From WSZJ01 sp964590435 (lineage in GTDB: Bacteria > Planctomycetota > MHYJ01 > WSZJ01), in contig CAZPWT010000063.1 in NCBI GenBank assembly GCA_964590435.1, positions 62,001-126,000 of the forward strand: a stretch of DNA of 64,000 nucleotides. The letters run 5' to 3'. The translations under genes were made by a program, and so were the position numbers. Shown here one piece after another: positions 32,414 to 40,095 of this stretch. The notes beneath the pieces were generated by a model that was not told the origin of the DNA, did no database searches, and saw only the letters and a list, made by a program, of their open reading frames with translations. How positions within the stretch are numbered: the stretch's first letter is position 1; every line of letters starts with the position of its first letter.

Positions 32414-33315
32414 ACTTCGCCGCGTACGGGAGCGTGCTCGCCTCGCCGGTCGCGTTTCCCGAACTCCAGCGGTCGAGCGCCGCCGCCGAATGGACGCTGT
32501 CGGTCCAGAGGCACGCCCCCCTGCCGCGCGAAGGCGGCTGGGTCCGCGTCTGGCACGCCGCCGGCAAACCGTGGCTGTCCGTCAAGCCCGCCGGCGCGGG
32601 CTGGAGAATCCGCTTCCAGGGCCTCGCCGTGTTCGACGTCGACCCGCGCGAAAGGACCATCGACGCGCGCCCCGCTCCCGGCGCCGGCCCCGCGCTTCTC
32701 CGGCACCTCCTCCTCGACCAGGTCTTCCCCCGCGCCCTCCACGCCCCCGCCGCGCCCGTCCTCCACGCCAGCGCCGCCGCCCTCCCCGCCGGGATCGCCG
32801 GCTTCATCGGCAAGGCCGGCCGCGGGAAATCCACCCTCGCCGCCGCCTTCGCCCGCGCCGGCCGCCGCCTCTTCGCCGACGACGCCCTCCGCGTCGTCCC
32901 GCAGGCGCACGGCTTCCTCGCCCACCCCGGCTACCCCGGCCTCCGGCTGGGCGGCGCTTCCCTCGGGCTCGTGGGCCGCAGCGGCCCCCGCGTCGCCGAG
33001 GGGCACTGGAAGCGCCGCGTGGTCCCGCCGTGGTCCTCCAGGCCCGCCCCGCTGCGCGCCGTCTACGTCCTGCAGCGCGCGCCGCGCCTCGCGATCCGCG
33101 ACTTGCGCGGTTCTGAAGCGGTCGTCGCGCTCTTCGGCGCGGGAATGCGCCTCGGCGACGGGCGCGAGAACGCCGCGGAGGAATTCGAAGGGTGCGTGCG
33201 GCTGGCGCGGGAGGTTCCCGTGCGGACGCTCGGATTCCCGAGTGGACTGGAAAAGCTCCCCGCGGTCGTCGCCGCCGTCGAGCGGGACATCGCCGCTCTC
33301 CGCGGCCGGCCGTGA
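32410..33315 (+). CDS. HPr kinase/phosphorylase-related kinase
   Basis: The protein has 301 residues. The N-terminal roughly 110 residues are beta-rich and probably a recognition domain. The kinase core starts near HASAAAL and has a P-loop, GFIGKAGRGKSTLAA (about 131-145), followed by LFADDALRV with the Asp pair (about 157-158) expected in HprK-type kinases, then PGYPGLRL. This is the form of HprK-related kinase A proteins rather than true HprK, which would have an N-terminal DRTGG domain. Translationally coupled to the PqqD-like gene, it presumably phosphorylates a Ser on a peptide or protein delivered by PqqD. The target is unknown. It converges with the beta-propeller gene, one base apart. 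Confidence 0.83.
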   Translation: MNFAAYGSVLASPVAFPELQRSSAAAEWTLSVQRHAPLPREGGWVRVWHAAGKPWLSVKPAGAGWRIRFQGLAVFDVDPRERTIDARPAPGAGPALLRHLLLDQVFPRALHAPAAPVLHASAAALPAGIAGFIGKAGRGKSTLAAAFARAGRRLFADDALRVVPQAHGFLAHPGYPGLRLGGASLGLVGRSGPRVAEGHWKRRVVPPWSSRPAPLRAVYVLQRAPRLAIRDLRGSEAVVALFGAGMRLGDGRENAAEEFEGCVRLAREVPVRTLGFPSGLEKLPAVVAAVERDIAALRGRP

Positions 33316-33316
33316 C

Positions 33317-33961
33317 TCAGGCCGGCGGCGCGAAAGAAATGATCTCGTGCTTCTCGCGCCAGTTCGTCCAGAAGCTCTTCCCGTCGAACGCCAGCCCGCG
33401 CGCCGGGAAAGGGATGCGCGCCAGGTCGGCGGTCTTCCCCGTCGCCGGGTCGATCCGCGTCAGCAGGTAGTCGTTCGACTCCTCGACGTCGGTCGCGACC
33501 ACCCAGATCGCCCCGTTCGCGATCACCTGCCCGCAGATCCAGTGCGGCACGTCGTACGAGGCAAGGATCTTCCCGTCCGCCGCCAGCGCGAGCACGCGCT
33601 GCCGGTGCCACTGGTTGAGGTGAAGCGTCTTCCCGTCCCACCCGAGCTGCGACCCCGTGTCCCCGGGACAGTGGACGGCGAACTTCGCGTCGAACCCCGT
33701 CCCCGGCACGAACCGCCGGATGTACCGGTCGTCGTCCGCCCCCTCCCCGCACACCACCCGCAGCTCGTGGCCCACGCACGTCATCCCCCACGGCTTCCCC
33801 GGCGCCGCCCAGTCCCCCCGCACCTTCCACGCCACCGGGTCCATCTCGTAAATCCGCGACGTCTCGATCGACCCCATCCACAGCGTCCCCCCGTCGAACA
33901 CGAGGCACTGCGGCCGCGGGGCGGGGGAAGCGAGGCGGCGGAGTTCGGTGATGTCTTTCAC
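33317..33961 (-). CDS. Predicted cytoplasmic beta-propeller protein
   Basis: The protein has 214 residues in repeating blades of the type VFDGGTLWMGSIETSRIYEMDP, GWDGKTLHLNQWHRQRVLAL, GAIWVVATDVEESNDYLLTRIDP and AFDGKSFWTNWREKHEIISF. This looks like a YncE/NHL/glutamine-cyclotransferase-like propeller. There is no signal peptide when started at the GTG at 33961, which is preceded 7 nt upstream by TAGGAT (plus strand ATCCTA at 33969-33974). A longer frame exists but runs through low-GC intergenic sequence. The role is unknown. Confidence 0.75.
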   Translation of the reverse strand: MKDITELRRLASPAPRPQCLVFDGGTLWMGSIETSRIYEMDPVAWKVRGDWAAPGKPWGMTCVGHELRVVCGEGADDDRYIRRFVPGTGFDAKFAVHCPGDTGSQLGWDGKTLHLNQWHRQRVLALAADGKILASYDVPHWICGQVIANGAIWVVATDVEESNDYLLTRIDPATGKTADLARIPFPARGLAFDGKSFWTNWREKHEIISFAPPA

Positions 33962-34095
33962 GGCGGCGATCCTACACGGGACCCCGCCGGTCACGGAGAA
34001 ACTGTTCCACGGTGACCCGGTCTGGCCGGCAGGGGCGACGAAGCACCCCGGACTTTCAGGATTCTTGAAATTCCAATTTTCATTTTTCATGGAAG

Positions 34096-34197
34096 TGTCC
34101 CGGCGCGATCCACTCCTGCCGCGATTTCTCCGCAGGCTTCGACCTCCTCGTCGTCCGCAACGACGGGCGCATCGGCTTCGACGTCACGCGCTTTTGA
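34096..34197 (+). pseudogene. Possible C-terminal remnant of a lost gene
   Basis: A short frame without a start codon reads CRDFSAGFDLLVVRNDGRIG and then FDVTRF before a TGA. It has strongly protein-like composition and matching GC-rich third positions. Upstream the frame dissolves into AT-rich sequence. It may be the tail of a deleted gene. Evidence is limited to composition. Confidence 0.25.
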
Positions 34198-34280
34198 GAT
34201 TCCAGATTGGAATGTCAAAGCCGCGGGGCCGTGGGCCCGAGATCGATCGCCGGGGAATTGAAGGGGCCTCGGCGTGAAAC

Positions 34281-34286
34281 TACGAT
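34281..34286 (+). promoter_or_regulatory. Candidate -10 element (TACGAT)
   Basis: TACGAT, then 7 nt (CCTCCTC), then the ATG at 34294. It has the same spacing as the other TANNNT-start pairs. Confidence 0.4.
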
Positions 34287-34293
34287 CCTCCTC

Positions 34294-34815
34294 ATGAAAC
34301 GAAGTCCTCGCCGAGTTTCCGCCCGCCGCCGCCAGGTGCCGCCGCCAAAGCGGGTCGTCACGAACAATCCCTTCACGGACGCCGACGACCGGCCGGCCGT
34401 GAAGTCGCTGCTTTCCAATCTGAAGTCATCCCTCCCCGCGCTGTCTCAGTTGCTCGAAGAGTGCAGCAGTCACTGGGACTACGAAGACCCCGTCTATCGC
34501 TTCTACCACCAGAGCTACAAAGCCCATTACGCGCAGCACTCCACGCTCAAGATCGTCGCAGCCTTGCAGGCGCTCGCGCCAGAGCGGCAACTCAACCCCT
34601 GGTTCCTTCAGATCGTGGCGGAAGGCACGGGGAAGGAATTCGACCCGGAACACAACGCGCGGTGGCTGCAGGTCGTTCGCCCTATCCTCGAGGCGTTCTT
34701 CCACGCACGGTTCATGCTCGAGATGGCCGTGAAGTACGGCCAGGAGCTGAAGCGCGCGCCCCAGATGCTGCCGAGCGGTTGGGCGGCGTTCCTTTACATA
34801 TTTGAACTTCGCTGA
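34294..34815 (+). CDS. Uncharacterised all-helical protein
   Basis: The protein has 173 residues. A basic, Pro-rich N-terminus (KRSPRRVSARRRQVPPPKR) is followed by helices with conserved-looking segments HWDYEDPVYRFYHQSYK, ALAPERQLNPWFLQIVAEGT, HNARWLQVVRPILEAFFHA and LPSGWAAFLYIFELR. It resembles an uncharacterised bacterial family I have seen annotated only as hypothetical. It precedes the nucleotidyltransferase gene by about 160 nt on the same strand, so they may be a cassette. The ATG is supported by the TACGAT box. No enzymatic motif is visible. Confidence 0.75.
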   Translation: MKRSPRRVSARRRQVPPPKRVVTNNPFTDADDRPAVKSLLSNLKSSLPALSQLLEECSSHWDYEDPVYRFYHQSYKAHYAQHSTLKIVAALQALAPERQLNPWFLQIVAEGTGKEFDPEHNARWLQVVRPILEAFFHARFMLEMAVKYGQELKRAPQMLPSGWAAFLYIFELR

Positions 34816-34977
34816 CGGGTCCGCCCCAGCCTATCCAAGGCGTGGACCATTGGGAGCGCGAAAGTGCAGGCAATGGACGCGGAAAACGAGACGGCGGAGT
34901 TCAGCGATGGCCTGCTTCGCGGAGTTCCGCCCCTGACCAGCTACCTTCGCCGATATACTGATCCATGGAAACCCCAA

Positions 34978-35613
34978 ATGTTCACCCCCGCACAACTTCA
35001 GACGAACTTGCAGGAGGCGCTCAAGCTCATGGACGAATTCGCGACCGGCAACGCGCCCGCGCAGAAAGCCGCTCGAAAAATCGCCCTGAAGCTGCAGGAG
35101 CTCCGAATCCCCTACGTGGTCGCGGGTGGCCTCGCCGTAGCGGCTCACGGCTATCGCAGGTTCACCGACGATGTGGACCTGCTGCTCACGAAGGAGGGGC
35201 TTGCGAAATTCAAGGAGCACTGCCTCGGGCTCGGCTGGGTTGAGAAGTTCCAGGGTTCAAAAGGCCTGAAGGACGCCGAATACGGCGTAAAGGTCGATGT
35301 CCTCACGACCGGCGAATTGCCAGGGGACGGCAAGACATGCCCCTTCGGCTTTCCTAACCCCGAGTCATTGGGCGAAAATCGGGGAGGAATCTGGAACGGC
35401 CTCCCGATGCTCCCTCTCAGGGACCTCATCGAGCTGAAACTGGCCAGCGGACAGACGTCGGTCACGCGGCGCAAAGACCTCGTGGATGTCGTCGAGCTGA
35501 TCAAAGTCAATCTGTTGCCGAAGGAACTTGGCGCGCATCTTCATCCCTTCGTGCGCGAGAAGTATGCGGAACTCTGGGCGGAGGCGCAGGTCAAGGATCC
35601 GTACGCGGAGTAG
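34978..35613 (+). CDS. Nucleotidyltransferase-fold protein (MNT/AbiEii superfamily type)
   Basis: The protein has 211 residues. The core motif is IPYVVAGGLAVAAHGYRRFTDDVDLLL: the GG dipeptide on the first helix followed by D-x-D (about residues 62-64), as in minimal nucleotidyltransferases. A later acidic strand (VKVDVLTT) could supply the third metal ligand. The C-terminal helices carry LPLRDLIELKLASGQT and RRKDLVDVVELI. Members of this superfamily often act as toxins or antitoxins that transfer AMP or other NMPs. The ATG at 34978 lies about 19 nt after a TATACT box (34954-34959). A GTG at 34864 in the same frame is less likely. Confidence 0.8.
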   Translation: MFTPAQLQTNLQEALKLMDEFATGNAPAQKAARKIALKLQELRIPYVVAGGLAVAAHGYRRFTDDVDLLLTKEGLAKFKEHCLGLGWVEKFQGSKGLKDAEYGVKVDVLTTGELPGDGKTCPFGFPNPESLGENRGGIWNGLPMLPLRDLIELKLASGQTSVTRRKDLVDVVELIKVNLLPKELGAHLHPFVREKYAELWAEAQVKDPYAE

Positions 35614-36046
35614 GCGATTTTCCGGACGGGCTGCCTCGTGAGGCCTGGATCTCGGGCAAATTGCGCCGGTCACAAACGATCAAACGCGCCGTGAAATCCC
35701 AGCCCTCCAGGATCGGCAGCGCGTCAACCTCTGGCGGAACGCCTTCCGGGAAATCGAACAAGCAGATGGTCTTCCAGCCATGTGGAATCTGATCGAACGG
35801 CTTGCCGAATTGCTGTGTGACACCGAGAAGCCGAATCGGAACCGGAATCACGCGGGAAGGCATGTTCTCCGGGTAGCAACAGTCGAACTGCTTCCCAATC
35901 GGCAAATCGGCGTAAGAGTATGAAACAAATGCGCGTCTGGCCGTCCGGGGAAATGAAACAGGAAGTCCGGCATGTAGCGATTCTCCGGCTCTTCCCTGCA
36001 CCGTGAGGTAGCGCTCCGAGACCGGCGTGTCCAGTTCCGATCTCAA
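35591..36046 (-). CDS. Hypothetical protein, probable recent acquisition
   Basis: The product has up to 151 residues, read from a TTG at 36046 that has GAGGTGAAAG just upstream. It has protein-like composition (HGWKTICLFDFPEGVPPE, EGWDFTARLIVCDRRNLPEI) but no family I recognise. Third codon positions are clearly less GC-rich than in the core genes, which suggests transfer. The end overlaps the convergent nucleotidyltransferase gene by 23 bases. The true start is uncertain. Confidence 0.5.
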   Translation of the reverse strand: MRSELDTPVSERYLTVQGRAGESLHAGLPVSFPRTARRAFVSYSYADLPIGKQFDCCYPENMPSRVIPVPIRLLGVTQQFGKPFDQIPHGWKTICLFDFPEGVPPEVDALPILEGWDFTARLIVCDRRNLPEIQASRGSPSGKSPTPRTDP

Positions 36047-36069
36047 GTGCTTTCACCTCATAGGAGACG

Positions 36070-37143
36070 CTACAGCTTCCTCAACTCCTCGCTCATCACC
36101 CCCAGGCACTCCTTCAGCTCCGGGATCGTGCAGTCCGCCATGTGGGCGACCCGGAACGCGTCCTGCTTCAGCTTGCCGTAGCCTTCGCTGATGATGAAGC
36201 CGCGCTCGGCGACCTTCTTGACCCACTTGACGATGTCGACCTTGCGCGTATTGGCGGCACAGGTAAGCGTGACCGACTCCATCCCCGGGGGGGCGAACTT
36301 CTTGAAGCCGTGCTCCTCGACCCAGTTCCAGCAGGTGTCGCGGAGGTCCATGTGGCGCTTGAACCGCGCTTCCAGCCCTTCCTTGAAGAACTTGTCCAGC
36401 TGGTGTTTCAACCCGTAGATGAGCGAGACATTGGGCGTGCACGGCGTCTGGTTCTTGTCGCCGAACGCCTTCATCTCGACGAAATCGAAGTAGTAGCCGC
36501 GGTCGGGGAGCTGCTTGGCGCGCTCGAGGGCCTTCGGCGAGCACGAGCAAACCGTCAGGCCGGGCGGGAGGCCGAACGCCTTCTGCGTGCCGGCGAGGAT
36601 GACGTCAATGCCGAGGCGGTCGACGTCGATCTTCACGCCCGCCATCGAGCTCACGGCGTCGACGACGAAAACGACGTCGGGGTACTTCTTCATCATGTCC
36701 GCGATTTCCTCGATCGGGTTCATCGTCCCCGTCGAGGTCTCGTTGTGCACGAGCAGCACGCAGTCGTACTCCCCCGTCTTCAGGTGCTTCTCGATCGTCT
36801 CCGCGCGGATCGCCTGGCCCCACTCGACCTGCGCCTTGGCGGTCTTCTTGTTGTTCTGCACCGCGATCTGGTACCAGCGGTCGCTGAACGCCCCCAGCAT
36901 GCACGCCACGGCGCCCTTCTTGGCGCAGTTGCGCGCCGCCGCTTCCATCGCGCCCGTCGAGCTCGACGTGAACAGGAAGATGTCGTTCTTCGTCCCGAGC
37001 ATCGTCTTGAGCGGCGGGATGCACGCCCCGTGCAGCTCGGCGTATTCCGGCACGCGGTGGCCGATCATCGGCGTCGCGCAGGCCTGCAGGGTGTCGGGCT
37101 TGACTTCGACGGGGCCGGGGATGAACAGCTTCTTGTGGGCCAT
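36070..37143 (-). CDS. Class-V aminotransferase (serine-glyoxylate / alanine-glyoxylate / phosphoserine type)
   Basis: This 357-residue PLP enzyme has FIPGPVEVKPDTLQA at the N-terminus, SSTGAMEAAARN (phosphate cup), HNETSTGTMNPIEEI, VVDAVSSMAGVKID with Asp162 for the PLP ring nitrogen, and the Schiff-base Lys188 in AGTQKAFGLPPG. The family transfers amino groups among Ser, Ala, phosphoserine and glyoxylate or pyruvate. The sequence alone does not settle the substrate. It is 5 nt from the DUF1015 gene. That neighbour is often found beside serine biosynthesis genes, which leans towards a serine pathway role. Confidence 0.92.
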   Translation of the reverse strand: MAHKKLFIPGPVEVKPDTLQACATPMIGHRVPEYAELHGACIPPLKTMLGTKNDIFLFTSSSTGAMEAAARNCAKKGAVACMLGAFSDRWYQIAVQNNKKTAKAQVEWGQAIRAETIEKHLKTGEYDCVLLVHNETSTGTMNPIEEIADMMKKYPDVVFVVDAVSSMAGVKIDVDRLGIDVILAGTQKAFGLPPGLTVCSCSPKALERAKQLPDRGYYFDFVEMKAFGDKNQTPCTPNVSLIYGLKHQLDKFFKEGLEARFKRHMDLRDTCWNWVEEHGFKKFAPPGMESVTLTCAANTRKVDIVKWVKKVAERGFIISEGYGKLKQDAFRVAHMADCTIPELKECLGVMSEELRKL

Positions 37144-37148
37144 GGTGA

Positions 37149-38462
37149 CTACCTCGCGAAGGAGACGCGGTTCATGATAAATCCGGTGAGGAGCTTGGGG
37201 TAGAAGTCCGTGGACTTCTGTGGCATCCGCTCCCCTTTTTCGCTAATGACCTTAACTTCCGCAAGCTTCGTCGGGTTGAGAAGGAAGGCGCACTGCAATT
37301 TGGGAAGTGCCGTCCAGACTTCGTCCGCGTGGCGGGCGTAGGAGACGTGCTGTTCCTTCTCGACCATGTCGGCCGTGATCCCGAGGACGCGGTCCAGGAT
37401 GAGCTGGTGCAGGATCGCGACGTCGAGCTTCTTCCACTCCGAAGCGCGCTTCTCCTTGATCTCGGTCTCGGCGATCTTCTCGTCCTTGAGCGTGAGGAGC
37501 CAGAGGCCGCCCGCGGAGGTCGCGAACCCGAAGCAGTGCTTCACCTGCCCCTCGATGCGCAGGTCCTCGACGAGCTCGCGGCGCTGGGCGTCGGAGGCGG
37601 GGCCGTAGTCCTTCGCGTCGAAGTGCGGCGCGAGTTTCTTCAGGACGTCCTTCGCGTCGAAGCGCGCGAGGCCGCTGACGAGGCGGTGGGTCGGGAAGAT
37701 GACCATCCCCGGGTCTTCCATGTTGATGAACGTCATCATGCGGCGGTCGTAGGTCTCGGGCTCCTCGCATTTCAGGCCCTGCTTCGCGCACTCGGCGCGG
37801 TACTGGAGCGCCACCTCGTACCGGTGGTGACCGTCGGCGATGAAGATGTCGCGCTTGGCGAGGTCGGCCTGCACGGCGGCGATCGCCTTGGGGTCGGTAA
37901 CCTTCCACGCCCGGTGCGTCTCGCCGTAGTCGTCTTTCGCTTCGAGCGTCGGCGGCCCTTTCGTGAACGGGTCGAGCGCCGCGTTGGCGACGTTCTTGGG
38001 GTCGCTATAGAGCATGAAGATGTGCCCTTCGGTCAGCCCCTTCGTGGCGGTCATCAGCGCGAAGCGGTCCTTCTTCGGCGCCGCCAGCGTCTTCTCGTGG
38101 GCGTGCACGCCGCCCTTGCCGAACTCCGCCAGCTCCCCGATCGCCACGAACCCCTTGCGGGTGCGGGTTTCGCCGTTGAATTTGAAGACCTGGTGCGAGA
38201 TCCAGATCGCAGGCTCCTTCTCGCGCACGATCGTCCCATCCGCGAGCCACGCCTCGAGCGTCTTCCCCGCCTCGGCGTACTTGTCCTTCCCCGCTTCGTC
38301 CTTCGTCTTGGCGATCCGCACGATGTGTTTCGGGTGCCGCTCGTAGTACTTCGCCTGCGTCGCGTCGTTAATCTTGTCGTAGGGCTGACTTACGACCTTG
38401 TCGAGCGAGCCGACCTTGGCGACGTCAAAGTGCAGGGCGCGGAACGGGAAGACGCGGGGCAT
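37149..38462 (-). CDS. DUF1015 family protein
   Basis: The protein has 437 residues. DUF1015 hallmarks are FPFRALHFDVAKVG, VVSQPYDKINDATQAKYYERHPKHIVRI (the NP-Y-x-V-D-like start), GFVAIGELAEF, HEKTLAAPKKDRFALMTAT, IFIADGHHRYEVALQYR with the conserved D-G-H-H-R-Y, and FINMEDPGMVIFPTHRLV. The family is uncharacterised. The DGHHRYE block resembles nucleotide- or phosphate-handling motifs of ParB/sulfiredoxin-like folds. It forms an operon with the class-V aminotransferase (5-nt gap) and may act in the same serine-related step, as an inference from context. GGAG lies before the ATG. Confidence 0.93.
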   Translation of the reverse strand: MPRVFPFRALHFDVAKVGSLDKVVSQPYDKINDATQAKYYERHPKHIVRIAKTKDEAGKDKYAEAGKTLEAWLADGTIVREKEPAIWISHQVFKFNGETRTRKGFVAIGELAEFGKGGVHAHEKTLAAPKKDRFALMTATKGLTEGHIFMLYSDPKNVANAALDPFTKGPPTLEAKDDYGETHRAWKVTDPKAIAAVQADLAKRDIFIADGHHRYEVALQYRAECAKQGLKCEEPETYDRRMMTFINMEDPGMVIFPTHRLVSGLARFDAKDVLKKLAPHFDAKDYGPASDAQRRELVEDLRIEGQVKHCFGFATSAGGLWLLTLKDEKIAETEIKEKRASEWKKLDVAILHQLILDRVLGITADMVEKEQHVSYARHADEVWTALPKLQCAFLLNPTKLAEVKVISEKGERMPQKSTDFYPKLLTGFIMNRVSFAR

Positions 38463-38562
38463 TCGGGGCTCCAGGTGGGGTTGGGCGGAAGGGTGATTGT
38501 GGCAAGAGGGGCGGCGGTGTCAATGCGTGGGTGCCTTCGACCGGCCCGACAACTCTGGCGCG

Positions 38563-39477
38563 TTACTTCCATGGACCTCCTGGCTCCCAAAATGATGTGA
38601 ACTCCGACGAGGTGCCGACCGCCGTAAGCGGCGGCCAGAGGAAGGCGATGATGCGCTGCCCCACCTCCTCGAGGTTTGACGGAGCACCCGCGAGTGCGTC
38701 CCGGCGCAGAAACGCGTGCCACAGCTCCGCGCGTTTCGGATCACGGTACCAGGCGAGCGTCATGGCGTGGTCGGCGGCGACCACCGTCGGGGTGGCGCGT
38801 CTCCGAAAGGTCGCAGCGATCGACTGGACGATTCGGCGTCCCTCGAACTCGCAGTGGCTCGAGAGCGCGTAGACGTCGTAAAAGTCCTTTGCCCGGGTGT
38901 TCTTGTCGCCGTGCCGGATCATGGCGTGGAGCTTTTCCGCGACGACGGCTTCGCGGGGATAAGCGCGGATTCTCGGGAATGGAAAATCGAGAAGTGTCGG
39001 GAAGTCGACGAGCGCAGGGGCGGGGACAACGTTGTCACCGAATCCGACATCGACCTGGATTGGGATGCGCGATCGCTGCAGGAGCGCCAGGAGATTGAGG
39101 CGGACTCCCACGTACTTTCCGTCCGCGAGAATCCGGTCCGCCCGTATCGAGGTTGCGGGAAAATCGAGTCCGTCCTCCTCCACCGAAGAAGCGCAGATGC
39201 TCTTGAACACCTCGACGAGTTGCTCCGGCGTGGAGTCGCCGGATCCGAGCAGGTCGAGGTCACGGGTGGGCCGGGCGATGTTCTCCCCAAAAAGCGTCAG
39301 GAGCATGGCGCCTTTCAGGACAAACTTGTCGCGACTTCCGGATCTGGAGATGCGGTAAAGCAGCCGCTCGATGGCAAATCGCTTCAATGTCAGCAGGTAT
39401 CCGCCAGAGCCCGGCCTCACGTGGCGCCGAAGCCGCTCTCGCACTGAATCCGCGATATTCCGGGGCTTCCCGGTCAT
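38563..39477 (-). CDS. abiEii: AbiEii-type nucleotidyltransferase toxin
   Basis: The protein has 304 residues. The typical AbiEii segment is FVLKGAMLLTLFGENIARPTRDLDLLG, with the LKG and D-x-D motifs (about residues 52-78). It is followed by the strand IPIQVDVGFGD, with another acidic residue, and by REAVVAEKLHAMIRHGDKNTRAKDFYDVYAL, the usual E-K-L...R-x-K-D-x-x-D block. AbiEii transfers nucleotides to tRNA or other RNA acceptors and arrests growth until AbiEi represses or neutralises it. The start overlaps the abiEi stop (ATGA), the usual order and coupling for this type IV module. Confidence 0.9.
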   Translation of the reverse strand: MTGKPRNIADSVRERLRRHVRPGSGGYLLTLKRFAIERLLYRISRSGSRDKFVLKGAMLLTLFGENIARPTRDLDLLGSGDSTPEQLVEVFKSICASSVEEDGLDFPATSIRADRILADGKYVGVRLNLLALLQRSRIPIQVDVGFGDNVVPAPALVDFPTLLDFPFPRIRAYPREAVVAEKLHAMIRHGDKNTRAKDFYDVYALSSHCEFEGRRIVQSIAATFRRRATPTVVAADHAMTLAWYRDPKRAELWHAFLRRDALAGAPSNLEEVGQRIIAFLWPPLTAVGTSSEFTSFWEPGGPWK

Positions 39478-40058
39478 GCCAGCATCGCCTCCAGATAAGG
39501 TCCTATGACGGTCCTGATTCTGCAGACCTCGGCCAGCGGGTCGATCTCGTTCGCAAAGGCCTTTCCGGTGCGAATGCCGTCCTTGAGAGCCTCGAGCGCG
39601 GCATCGAGCCCGAACTTCCTCCGGTACCGGAAGCAGTCCACGATCGATCGTGCAGGTGAAGTGATCCTGAAACGTACTCCGTCGGCCTGCCGCTCCTGGA
39701 TACCTTCCCGCAGCATGGCACCGGAGAAGCGGACGATCCGGACATCGAAATCGCGCAGTCGGGGCAGGCGGGCCTTTCGATCCAGCGCGATCCAGAGTTG
39801 CTTGGGCCACTGGGTGCCTATCTCGTGGAGTTCCAGTGCCGAATAGAGGCAGACAATGGCGTTCGGAACGCGCTTCATAACCTCAGCAAGCGTCAGCATC
39901 TCGGAGTAATCGGATCCGGTATTGAGGTAGAGGCCGCGCGAAACTCGCTCCAGGGCGCCGTCGCGGACGAGTCGGCGGAAGCGGGACGGAGTGAGACCGT
40001 GCTCGCTGAGCTCGCGGGGGCGAAGGAGGGTGGGAAGGGTATTGGTGGGACGAACCAT
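39474..40058 (-). CDS. abiEi: AbiEi-type antitoxin / transcriptional repressor
   Basis: The protein has 194 residues. An N-terminal winged helix reads LLRPRELSEHGLTPSRFRRL then GALERVSRGLY. The AbiEi core follows: AEVMKRVPNAIVCLYSALELHEIG, PKQLWIALDRKARLPR, and SPARSIVDCFRYRRKFGLDAALEAL. Such proteins bind inverted repeats in their own promoter. A TATATT box lies 6 nt before the ATG at 40058, so the transcript is probably leaderless. A longer frame to 40124 is ignored because it runs through that box. Confidence 0.9.
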   Translation of the reverse strand: MVRPTNTLPTLLRPRELSEHGLTPSRFRRLVRDGALERVSRGLYLNTGSDYSEMLTLAEVMKRVPNAIVCLYSALELHEIGTQWPKQLWIALDRKARLPRLRDFDVRIVRFSGAMLREGIQERQADGVRFRITSPARSIVDCFRYRRKFGLDAALEALKDGIRTGKAFANEIDPLAEVCRIRTVIGPYLEAMLA

Positions 40059-40064
40059 GGCGGC

Positions 40065-40070
40065 AATATA
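40065..40070 (-). promoter_or_regulatory. Candidate -10 element (TATATT) for abiEi-abiEii
   Basis: On the minus strand, TATATT is followed by GCCGCC and the ATG at 40058. The sequence upstream is notably AT-rich (AATAACAACC region near 40085-40105). The AbiEi operator would be expected here. Confidence 0.5.
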
Positions 40071-40095
40071 GCACAAAATGTCGGCACTTAGGTTG

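Larger units (their letters stand above)
33962..34293 (+). other. Intergenic region with a promoter box, an AT-rich patch and a possible gene remnant
   Basis: These 332 bases hold the TAGGAT box for the minus-strand propeller gene (33969-33974). They also hold a low-GC patch around 34060-34090, with TTTTCATTTTTCATGG words resembling the arms of the AT-rich repeats. A 33-codon open stretch (34096-34197) and the TACGAT box at 34281-34286 for the next gene complete it. This is the left edge of the accessory region. Confidence 0.5.

Noticed and set aside
34965..35243. ATG-started plus-strand frame directly after the TATACT box at 34954
   Set aside because: The product is Arg/Ala/Gln-rich without motifs and lies in the wrong frame relative to the nucleotidyltransferase motif GGLAVAAHGYRRFTDDVDLL.
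34978..35613. Treating this nucleotidyltransferase as the third component of an HPr-rel-A system with the PqqD/kinase pair
   Set aside because: It is about 1.7 kb away with an opposing gene between, and its motif is of the MNT/AbiEii type rather than the nucleotidyltransferase expected in that system.
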